Source: Apus apus (Eukaryota > Chordata > Aves > Apodiformes > Apodidae). Taken from it: DNA of 64,000 nucleotides. The stretch lies in assembly GCF_020740795.1 (NCBI RefSeq), contig NC_067300.1, positions 248,001 through 312,000 on the forward strand, in the 5' to 3' direction. Under the pieces are notes generated by a model that was not told where the DNA came from, searched no databases, and was given only the letters and a program-made list of their open reading frames with translations. The stretch's first letter is position 1, and each line of letters begins with the position of its first letter. Position numbers and translations under genes: made by a program. Of the stretch, positions 23,701-35,700 are shown piece after piece.

Positions 23701-26700
23701 TGTTGAGAGCATTGAGGTAGGTGGGCATGCTGTGGTAGCCCTTGTTGTTGTAGAAGACCTGGAGGAGCAGAGAAGAGTGGTGTGAGGTGGCAAGAGAGCT
23801 GGGCCCATGGCAGATGTACTGGGAGGGATGGGGCAGCCACAGGGCTGTGCTCACAACTGTGGGAGAGCAGGTCACTGCTGACCATGCCAAGCCAGACCTG
23901 CTGGGGTGGAGTGGGAACTCCACCAGAACTGCTGCAGGGGGCAAAGGGTCTCCCCTGTGTGAGCAGTGCTGCCTGCCCCCTTCTCCCCAGCACTGCCACT
24001 GCCATCGTTGCGCCCCCCACCCGCTCTCCAGGCACCCAGCCCCACCTGGGCTGCCCTCCGGACTGCGATCTTGCGCACGGTGGCTGGAGCCTTGGCCCCG
24101 AAGGAGGCTGGGATGGATTTCTGGACGTTGCCAAAGGTGAGTGCCCCATACCTGTGGGACAAGGCATCACCAAGAACCTGTGACCAGTCTCCCACCTCCA
24201 GGAGCAGAGCCCTGCTCCAGCACACTCCTGGCTCCTGCCAGCACCCTGGGACGGTGCCCCCAAGTCCCTGGTCCCCCAGCCCTGCTCGGCAGCACAGGGC
24301 AGACCCTCCCAGCCTCCCCTTCTTGCCTGTGCAGCCGGAAACGGTCCGAGGTGTAGAGCAGATACTCAGAGACGTTGCGCCCTGTGATGTCTGCCAAGAT
24401 GTCCCCCGTCACCACCTTCATCTGCGGGGGGTGGCCCCCCACACCACTGGGGCAGGAGAAGCCAGTCCCCTGCATGGAGCACGTGCACCTGATGGGCTCA
24501 TGGACGATGCGGGGCAGGGTAGGGGCCGAGGTGACGGTCTCTGAGGAGCAGAGAGGGCAGCTCACAGCCAGGCCCCCGCCTGCCCCGGGGCCTGTGACAA
24601 CGTGGGGGTGGGAGGGCTCAGGCAGAGAGGGCACACCCAGCCCCACTGGTGGGAGCTCCTGCTGGGCCACAGCCTGGCTGCAAGAGGACTTTTGTGTCTT
24701 GGTGACCAAGAGGGATGAAGAGATGGATGTTGGGAAAAATTGGAGGACAGAAACAATTCAGAGAAGGGGTATGGGGACTGCGGCCAGTGAAGGTGACACA
24801 AGGCTGGCCACAGGGCCAGTGATGGCCATGAGCCAGAAGTTCAGCCATGCAATGCTCTGCTGTGGCTGGGCCAACTGAGAGACACCTCCAGGGGTCCCTG
24901 GAGCTGCTGCTGCAGGGAGGTCTATCATCTTCCTCCTGGAGATAAATCCCAGACCTGGACAGACTGAGGCACCAAGTGCAGGTGATACCTTTGATGGAGG
25001 AGGAGAAGGTTGTAGAGTTCCACGCACGAAGCAGATCCTCATCCACTGAGACAGGGTAGTCAGAGGGGGCTGGGGATGGAGGCGGCGGCACGAAGTTGGA
25101 GAATGGCAGGCCCTGGGTGAAGGAGTCAATGCACATGGCATCGAAGTACTTGGCCGCAAGCATCTTGGACTCATTGCTGTTGAGGTTGAGGGTCTGCATG
25201 GGTTGGTCCAGGGTGTTGTTGAAGGCCATCTTGAGCACACAGGTGGCCCCAACACCAGAGGGCAGGTGGAAGGTGTTCACCAGCTGCTGGGGGCTGGCAT
25301 CAGGAGACAGCCTGATACTGCGGGGAGAGGAGCAAGTGAGCAGGAGCAAGGAGCAGAGACATGGGTCTCACCACCTTGGCCATCTTCTGCTGGGACCTCC
25401 CCAAGAGTCTTGCACATATTGTGGCTGAATGGACGTACACAACCCACGCCTGGCATGAGCCAAGCGTGGCTGATGGCAGACAGTGCCAGGGCTGGTACCT
25501 CCCCCAGAGACACTCTGGGGAGGATGGAGGCTGCTTTCTGCAAGGGGACATGACACTGGCCAGGCTTGGCTCCAAGCCAGAGTCAGCCCTGGCACCAGCC
25601 CTACTGCAGGCTGCCCTCCCTGCTGCCCCCCTCATGGTAGTCCCAGGGTTGGAAAGAGGGACGGGAGAGGCGTGGGACACTGGTCACCAGCGAGCGGCAG
25701 CTCTCACCGGTACTCGCGCCGCTCCTCGTTGGCGTAAGGAATGAAATTGCCTTTGGGCTGGGTGTAGTTGTGGTACTGTGATGGTGAGAGGATGAGGGGT
25801 GGTAGGTCACCTGCAGGGGTAAGAACAGGAACCCAGTGGCACTTGCAGCACTGTCACAAAGGCAGACTGGAGGAGAGCCCACAAGCCTTGTCCTCCTCCT
25901 CCCCCAGCCAGTGTCCCCACCGATCACACTGGGGCAGGCAGTAAGGGCCACCAGTAGCCCCCAGCACGGGGGTGGGTGGCTCACACACACCTATTTCAGG
26001 CACAGAGAGTGCCACAGTCATGGCCACGCAGACGAAGAAGGCGGGCAGGAGGATCTGCGAGAATAGGGCCTTGGTGTTGCGCTTGGCACAGTGGAAGCGC
26101 TTGACAATCAGCCCATGGAACTGGCGCAGCTTCAGCCACGAGCCCTCCAGTTTGAAGCTCCCCTGCCCAGCCAGGTCTCGGTCCTCTGCCTCCACTTCTT
26201 GCTCTGGAGGGAAGAAGGATGTCAGCTCCCCAGCATGGATACACCCGAGCCCCCCTTTGCCCCCAGGGAGCTGAGCCAGGCACCAAACCAGGCGCAGCCA
26301 CCTCAAGGGACAGTGTGACACCCAACCGTGATGGCCACCAAGCAGGAAGCAAGGCAGCTGGCTGGCGAGTTCCTCTTGGTCCAAAATGTGAAACATAGAG
26401 AATGGTTTTTAAAAAATCAACCTTCTGGGAGAACCTCCCCATTTTCCCATCAGCTGTCCCAGCTGGTGAGGGGTCAGCACAGTCAGAGACAGGGGACAGG
26501 ACATGGGTGGGGTGACCCAGAGAGGCAGCGGGCTCGGGGCTGGGGCTCAGGGGCACTCTGCCTCCTGCCGCCCAATCCACAATGTTCAGAGCTGCCCCAG
26601 CCAGGGAGGCAAGGCAGCACATCGTGGAATTAATCACAAGAACTGCTGGGATATGCCAAGAAAGGATTTGTGAATAGAACAGCAGCCTCAGGGTGCCACC

Positions 26701-29700
26701 TGCATTCCATCCCCCAGCACCCTGCATGGAGAGCCCCAAGCCTGGGGTAGGGTCTGGGGGGGCTGAAGCCTCCAGCTGGAAGATGACACTGTGCACAAGG
26801 GCCAAGAGGAGAAAACCCAACCAGGCACCAGTGCGAGGAGCAAAGCACATTAGTGGGGTGAGTCTGCAGGGTGGCACCAGGGGGCTCTGTGGGAGGCAAA
26901 GGGCAGAGCTGGCACCAGCTGCACCCGCGGGCTCAAGGTCTCAGTGTGGGACACTGCCGCGCACACACAACCAGCTTGGGGGTGCAAACTGGTGGAAGCG
27001 CCTGTTCCCACCCTCCCACCCAGGCTGCACTTCTCCAGGTGTATCACTAGCCCCACAACAGGGTCTTGTCCCAGCAGGCACAGTCCCCATCCTCTCCATG
27101 TCCCAGCTGAGCACCTCCCCTGGCCCTGGAGGCACCAACCTTGCAGACTGATGTTATCAGGGTCCTGCCGGTTATCGAACAGGGGTGTATAATCCCCAAA
27201 GAATTCGGAATAAGCCCCACCTTCATCGCCCCGCATGGAGCCCACCGAGGAGCCTGAGCGCAGGGACGCCTGTGACTGCGTCAGCTTGGAGCAGGTCACC
27301 AGGTTGCTGAGCTCCACCTCGGGCTTCTCCAGCACAGCTGCTTCAGCCAGGGGCTCCCCATTGGCCTCAGGCTTCGGGCCCAGCTCTGGGGCAGGTGGCC
27401 GCAGGGCATCCTTCTTGGACTCCTTCATGTCTGTAAGGAGAACGGGGGTTGCCACCAGCCATACGACCCTTCAGCGTGGTGTGGGACAGAGTGGGGACAG
27501 ATCTGCTCCACAAATCCAGAGCAGAGCAGAGGCTGGCTGCCCTTGGCCAGGATGGGCTCCATGGCCAGGATGGGCTCCACTGGAGACCTGACCTCCCCTT
27601 GGGAGAGGAGACTCCTGCAGCCACGTGCAAGGGAAGGGAAGCCACCAAGCCCACACAAAGGCATACAGCCTCTCACCAGTACTGGGTGCCCCCCCACCTC
27701 CCGTACCCACGTCACTGTTCTCCAGCGACTGGTCCTCCTCAGACACCTTCAGAAAGACCTCCTCCAGTGTGGTGTCCATCAGTCCAAAACTGGTGAGGTT
27801 CAGCTCCTCCAGGCTCTGCTCCAAGTGCTGTGGAGGCAAATCGGTGTGTGAGGAGGCCAGGAGGTGCCTGCAGTGCTGTGGACCCCCAGAGCCCCTCACC
27901 TGCCAACCCCATGAGTCCCCGCTGGTACCTGGAAGAGCCTCTCAAAGCAGCCCTTCTTGACAGCCTCACTGGGCAGTATGTAGGAGAGCTCGGTGTTGGT
28001 GTCCGAGATAAGGAGGCAAGAGGCCACATACTTCTTGATGAAATGGGACACGCGAGGCTCGGAGCAGGGACTGACAGAGGAGTGGGCTGGAGGGCTGTGT
28101 GGCTGACCCAGCTCTGCACCAGAGGGACAGCACCAGGAAGTCACTTTTCACCCAGCTTCCCACCAGTACCCACCATTTCCACCTACACCCAGTGCCATGG
28201 GGGCTCCAACAGCTTCTATCATGGGGTGCTGGAGGCTTCCTGGCTGCCCTGCCTGGCCTGTGGATGGTGTTCTGCACCATGGCCATGCTGGACACCTCAG
28301 TAGGCAGCCCATGGGCTGGACAGAATCAGCGCCTGGAGACAAGCACCACCACACAGGTCACTGAGATGGGAAAAATCAAGGCTGACAAATGCCACCTCCT
28401 ATGCCCTAGCCCCATTCCCCTCCATCCTCCATGTGGCCTAAGGAGACTTGGGGTGGGACCACGTGGGTGTTGACCTCTCTTTCCTTTCCTGGGCTGAAGA
28501 AGGGCTGGTCCCTTCTACTTCTCTAAACATGGGCTGCCACTGTGCCCCAGACCTGTGCCATTCCTGGTGTACGACTGCTTCTTCACCACTGTCAGCTTGT
28601 AGCCATCACCATAGGTGCTCTTGAGGAAGAGTGGAGAGCCACAGCACTTGAGCTTGCCGTGGGAGATGATGGCGATGCGATCACCCAGTAGATCAGCCTC
28701 GTCCATGTGATGTGTGGAGAGCAGGATGGTCCTCCCTGGTAGTGGCACAGAGACTCATCAGAAAGGCCAGGGACACTACAGCCAGAAGAGCAACGTTGGG
28801 CTCTGCCCACCTCTGCTCACCTGGCTTGTACTTGAGGATGAGGTCCCAGATGGCTCTGCGTGCATATGGGTCCACACCAGCTGTGGGCTCATCCAAGATC
28901 ACAGCCCGTGACCCACCCACAAAGGCAATGGCTACTGACAGCTTCCTCTTCATGCCCCCTGAGAGAGTCTGCACCAGGGAGTGGCGTTTGTTGGAGAGCT
29001 CCAGGTCTTCAATCATCCTGGGGACAGGAGAGAAGTACCAGGGATGCTGAGGGAGTCAAACTGGTATCTGGTGCTGGCAAGGAGCACTCTTCCCCATGCC
29101 CTTAGCCACTGGGACAGCCCAGCTCCAGCCAGGCTACAGAAACATCTTCTGCTGCCTTCTACAGCCTGATACCCCAAGCTTTGGAAAACACTTGGTGAAG
29201 CTGCTCCAGAGGACACCTCTGCTACCAAATCACCCAACCTGGCTCAGCCAGCAGGAAGGGGACCTATCCATGAAAAGGAGAAAGAGGAATTGGAGGTGCC
29301 TACTTGTCCATCTCCTTGCGGATCTCCTCCTCTGCCATGCTCTTGAGCTGTGAATAGAACCAGAGGTGCTCCTCCACTGTCAGCCTGTCAAAGAGCACAT
29401 TGTGCTGGGGACACATGCCCAGGTTCTTCCGGATCTCATCCATCTCTGTCCGGATATCGTGGCCATAGATGGTAGCAGAGCCCGAGGTTGGAGGGAACAA
29501 GCCAGTGAGAATGGACCTGGATGGATGAAGAAAGGCAATATGAGGGACCTCGTGTTCCTTTATCTGGTCCTGATCCCAACCACCACCTCCAGGAGTATCT
29601 CCTGGGCAGAACAATATCAGTACAGGGTCATGCACCCACTGGCTGTTCCCCTTCTGTGCCACCCCCACAACCACACTCCTGCCCTCTGGCTGCCACTGGG

Positions 29701-32700
29701 CCCTGCAAGGACATCACAGAGCATGTCACCCAGCTGGCCAGGACACGGCCCCCATCCACCCCCACAGGCACTCACATGGTGGTGGTTTTGCCTGCACCAT
29801 TGTGCCCCAGGAAGGACACCACCTGGTTCTCATAGAGGTTGAGGCTCAGCTTGTTCAGTGCCAGCTTCTTGTCTGTCTTGTAGACCTTAGTGAGCTTGTC
29901 AATGCAGACGACCAAGGGGAGGTGGGTTGGTTCCTCCTCAATGCCCCGTGTTTCCTCTGCCGCAAGAGCAGGATGGTGAGGAGCCAGGTGGTGGCAGGGA
30001 TGCCAAGCTTGGAGGGGGACTCCCTGGGGGATGGATCTCCCCACCTCCAACCCACAGTGGCTGTGATGGCTCGTGGCCCCTTCCCCTCTGCTTCTCATCA
30101 GCTTCATCCCTCCCACACCATGGGCAGCAGCACCTGGCCCAGGATCCTGTCCCAACAAGGGTACAGGGGACACACAGGGGGCCCTGGCCACAGCAGGACT
30201 CTGGCAGAGCAGATGGCAGGGCCATTCCCAGGCCACCCTCCACTGCCCCTGTCTGCTCTCACCCAGCCTCCGGTTCTCCATGGCACAGGCCTGATCCTCC
30301 TCCATGATGCTGAGGCGAGTGGTGCGGGACCAGGGCCACGTCCACTCCCAGGTCTCCACTCGCCCATTGCCCAGCCAGTAGGACTTCTGGAAGGGGAAGT
30401 ACCAGGGCCGCGGCAGGCCGAACATGCCTGCAAGGACAACCCCTGGGGGGTCAGCACCAACCCTGCACCCACGTCCACACAGAAGCCAGATGAGGGCTGA
30501 TGCAGAGCTTGGCGTGGGTGTGGGCATGGAGATGGGCTGGGAGGTTTCTCCAGCTCGGGGTCATCACTGTGGGGTGGGGGCTGCAAGTGCCACAACCAGC
30601 TGGGCTCAGGAGCAATGCTGCTGGGCTGGGCAAAGAAGCCAAGTCCTTTGGGCTTTGGATTGGGCCTGACTCATGCTTCAGTTTTACTGGGAAAGCAAAG
30701 GACACAGGTGAGACCCCAACCCATGCAGGCAGTGAGTGGAACAGTGCTCCAGCCATGGAAACTTGCTTTGCCACAGCTGGTCAGTGAACTGAGACATGCA
30801 ACTGAAGATCTCCAAGGAACCTGATGGTGTCGCTAGTGGGTCAAGGCATGTGGGCAGGTGTCCCCAAAGGCCCGTTGTGACCAATGCCACCTCAGGGCCC
30901 AGCACCTCCAGCAACCGGCAGGTCCCCAGCAAGGAGGTTCCCGTAAGATCAGAGGTGGCTGCACGCCCCACCTCCTGCACGTACCCGGGTGCACAGCCTC
31001 AATGTACCATGTGAGCACCCCGTACACCACTGCATCCACAATCAGCATCATCATGGACAACAGGAGGTTGAAGTCATCTCCTTCCACGGGTGACTGGCTG
31101 AAGGTGTGCCACTGGATGCCCACGCCGGCCACCTCATACAGTGCAAAGTACTTGGAGCCCAGCCCAAAGGCCGTGGTGGACATGAGGGACTGAAGAGAGG
31201 TGGAGGAAAGAGGATGTCAGCAGAAACCTCAGACCAGCTCTGGAGGAACAGGTTGTGGCAAATTCCTACCCAGTACTGCCCCACCCAGCCCTGTGGAGAT
31301 TTTCCCTACCATGGGAGGCACCAAACCTTCTGGATATGCCTCCAAAGCCCCATGGTTCACACAGGCAGAGGTTTGCCCAGGGCTTGGCGACAGCTTGGTG
31401 GACTGTGTACTGGACATGGGATGCCTGGGGCAAACCTGGGGCCAAGCACCTCCCCAGCAGCTGCAGCTAACTCACCGCAATGCACTTCTCAAAGGCTGTG
31501 ATCTTGTCATGTGCCACCTCCTCCCGGATGGCCACATACATGTAGGGCACATAGCTGAGGAAGTAGATGATGCCGCCACAGGCAGAGGCTAGCTTGGCCT
31601 TCGAGTAGAGCACTGACACCAGGAAGCTGCAGGAAGGACAGTGTCACCTTGGATCCTACCCCACCAGAGCTCTTCTTGATTTTGGTGGTGTTGAGGTGAT
31701 AAATTGGCCCCTCAAATGAGCTGCTTGGGGGGGACTGCACCCCTCCACGAGCCCTTGCCTGCACAGCTCCCTGCACCCTCACTCCATGGAACAAGGACCC
31801 CGGTGCTGCTCATGTCCCCCCCACCTCACGAAGTGGAGCAGACAACTCACCAGAACATGATGGTGGCCACTGCATAGATGGCAAGAAAGAGCCAGATGAT
31901 GAGGACATCACTGTGCATCAGGACCTTGCCATACTTCAGGATGGCAGTGAGAGCTGTGACTGAGATGGAGAGCTGGACGAAACCAGTGATGAACCAAGCC
32001 ACCCAATGCACTGCATTGTTCAAGCCCATCATCTTCATCACCTGCAAGACCAAAACAGCTGAGCAGGGCTGGCCCCTGCCCTGTGCTTCCCTGCTGCCTT
32101 GCCAGTTGGCTGGGAGAGCACTGGTCATCACCAAGGGGTCCCCAGGGCAGCTGGGAATGGGCAGACCCTGTGCCAGGGTATCCATGGGCTCAGCTCCCTC
32201 TGGTGCTGGGAACCATCGGAAGGACCAGCTCAGCCCAGTGATGTGGGATCTGTGCCCACCCCAGCTCGTGCACCTCACTGACATGGGGAAGGTGCCCAGG
32301 GACACAGCACAGGACTTGGATCTCAGAGATGCTACTCCTCCCCAGGGATCTCTCCCATCATCCCCACCTCCTTCAGGCGATGCTCCTTCTCTGTCACAAT
32401 GTGTTGGATCATCATGGCCACAGAGTAGACCCAGGAGATCACCATGCACAGGGGCATCATGTGCTCGATGACAAAGAGGAAGCTGGTGGGGTAGAAGAAG
32501 GGAGGGGAGAGCTGGGTGGTGGCACCACCACAGACACCCACGGAGACCCTGGGCCACAGGGCAGCAGAGGGGCTTTCCCACCACCCTCGAACAATCAGCC
32601 CTCTGGTCCAGCAGCTGCACAGTGTCCTGAGTAAGCTTCTCCAATGAGTACACAGGATAATCTGGTGTCCTGGCTGTCAGGTCCCAGCAGGAAGGCAGGG

Positions 32701-35700
32701 CAGCAGCCCTGGGCTCAGCACAGTGCCCTGCCAACCCTGCTGTAGATGGAGCCCTAACCACTCTCCTGCCACGGAGGGATGGTGGCTCTGGCACTTCTCC
32801 AGATGCTTCCTCCAGACCACCACTGTGTTCAGTAACCACCAACACCCCCATGTGCCATCCATTTATCACACTCATCTGGTTCTCCCCAGGTCTTTCAGTC
32901 TCCAAGACACCCTGCAGCCAAGAGCACCTCACTTCAGCTGCAAACTGGGCACAAAATCCTTTCCCTGCTTGCCTGGCCTGGTGGTCCAAGGAACAGGGCT
33001 TAACTGCTTGCTCCTCAGTCCCAATGTCACCAGTCTCTCAGACCCCCAAACTTGTACCCTTTTCCCAGCTGAGGTGTCCTGGCCTGCAAAGGGGAAGAGG
33101 AAAGGTCCTGCTCTTGCCCACATGGGTGTTACTCACTCGTCCCGGGTATAACACGGGTACGGGAACATCTGCACATAGTTGCCAGGCTCCACCACATCAT
33201 GGCCAACAAATGTGTTGATGAGGGCACGCTCCATCATGTCTGGGGAGGAGGAGAAGCCAAGCTCAGCGGGCAGTGCAGGCAAGGGCCAAGGCCATGGGCA
33301 GTTGTGTCAGGGAGCTGGCACTCACCCTGGATCCAGACAAAGCCATACAAGAAGTAGAAGCGGCCGCCAGTGTTGGGGCCAGGCCGCCAGTAGGCCCGTC
33401 GGATCTCGTTGGTCTTCTCCGTGAAGCTGGAGTTCTGCCGGATCTTGTACATGACATGGGGAGACAGTGAGCCATCCTTGTTGGTCTGGAAGATGACACC
33501 TGCGGGCAGCAGGAGAGGCAGGGAGCATGATGGCACCATGGGAGGTGGCCACACCAGCTGGCCTGCAGCGACCAGCTGGGATGTGGAAGGGTTCAGCGTG
33601 TCCCAGCCAAGGGCACCAGGTGGGCTGCCACAGATGAAGAGGGTGGGCATGGCCCTGGCAAGGGATGTGAGGGTATGTGGAAAGTAGGCAGCAGTGGTGG
33701 GAAAGTTAGCACAATGGCAGAGCACTGTGCCCAGCAGGACTTGGCCAGGGTCAGAGGACAGGAACCGTGAGATGGCTTGGTCCACTCATCCACCCAATGC
33801 ATGCACCAAGGGAGCCACAGTCAGTGGTCCCGAGCACAGCTGGAGAAGGGCACAGCTTCAGGGACCTCTGCAAAGGGGCTAGTTCCTGGGGACATACTGG
33901 CAAAGACCGTGACATTGTCCTGGTAGGCCTGGTTCAGCGTGTAGTTGACGATGCTCTCCTCATCTGGGAACCCTTTGAAGACATCCACACTGACCTGGTG
34001 GGAGGGGGAGGCTGGTGAGACCCCAGTGGCCCTGACAGATCTGGCAAGCAGTCCCTGCACACAGTGCAGCCTGTGCCACCCACAGCCACCCCTGAGCCCC
34101 TGAACCCATCAGTGAACAGACACCTCCACCATTGACACCTACCCCAAAGCCCCTGACACCGCAGAAGCCACTAAATACTCCAAAGCTCCTGTCCCATGGC
34201 CTCAACGTCTGAGCAGATCTGACCCCTCCTCAGCCCTGCAGAACCCAGCTGTGGGCAGTGGGTGCTGCTTCAGCACCCATGTTCCCAAATGCAGGCACAA
34301 CCTCACCTTGGCCATGAAGTGGACCCAGCCACAGGCAGCATTGTCAATGGTGTCCAGCTGCTGGAGCAGGACACTGGCATTGGGCAGGGAGAAGTTGCCA
34401 TTGAGGAAGCTATGGAGAACATCACTGTCTGACACATTCAGGATCTCTGGGTGCTTGTGGAGGTCAGCGGTGAACTGCGACAGGGAGGGAGACACAGAAG
34501 GGAGTAGTTGGGGTAGAGTCCTGCCTCCCAGCCCTCCATCCTCCCCATGAACACAGATGGGACCCAAGACTCCTCCTGGGGACGGGGAAACATCATCCAC
34601 CCCGCACAGGGAACCAGCTTGGTCCTTGCAAGAGCAAGGTGGGCACCCAGGAGCACCTGAGAGCTTCACATGAAGAAGCTACAAGTTGCCTGAGGGCAGG
34701 ACACCCCCTTTCCATCCCCAGGGCAATGAAGCCCAGTTCAGTTCCCACCAGACTCTACCTGCTGGAGCCAGCGGATGCGCCTCTGCAGCCGGCCCTCCTC
34801 CAGGTAAGCACGGATCTCAGGGGAGATGTTCAGCCATGCCTTGGCATAGTGGGTGACATTGCCCACAAAGGCAAAGGTCTCGTTGGCCTGAGGAGGAGGA
34901 AGGTCACACAGTGGGAAAAGGCAGGGGTCCTGCTGCTCTCCACATGGCTAGCAGCCATGGAGGTATCTGCCTACTGCCCAGCACTATGGCTACCCCAGCT
35001 GGGGTCAGGACAGCTGCCTGCTTCTAGCAGCACTGGCTGGCAGATGGACTCTTCCTCCCCACTCAGCCCTGGCCCTGGCTCCTCTGGAGCAAGGATGTTC
35101 TTTGGTGGGAGTGGAAGGATAGGTGTCCCAGAGGCACCCTCACCTTCAGGATAACCTTGTCCACTTCAGTGCCCACAGGTGCATATAGGATTTTGGGGTT
35201 GCTGGTCATCAGGTGCACAAGGAGGCCCAGGTTTCGTTGCTCCTTGCTGGTGAAGCCCAGAGAGCTCATGTTGCCCTGCTTCAGCGCCTCAGGCTCAATT
35301 GTCCTGCAAAGGGGGTTCAGGCTGCCAACTCCACCCCAGCCCCAGTGCCCCTGACTGTGAGCAGCCACACTCCTGCTCAGGAGAGCATTTCACATCAAAC
35401 CCCATGCCAGTGTAGCGCTGCCCAGCACGGCGAGCTTTCCCAACCCACAGCAGCACAATGTGATGCAGCATCTGTCCTGCATCCTCCTTGAGGGATGAGC
35501 CGGGCCCTTGACTGCTGGCAGTGGCTGGTGGGCTCTCTCACACCCCTGTCCCAAGCAGAATCCCACCCCTGTCCCCCAGGGCTCTTACCGGTTGTTGCCA
35601 CAGAGGATGGGCTGCAGCCCAGCCCAGAGCTGCACAAATGCTGAGAACTGCCCCTGGGGGTTGTCACCACTGCCCGGGCCTCCCACAGCAGCCTCCTCCT

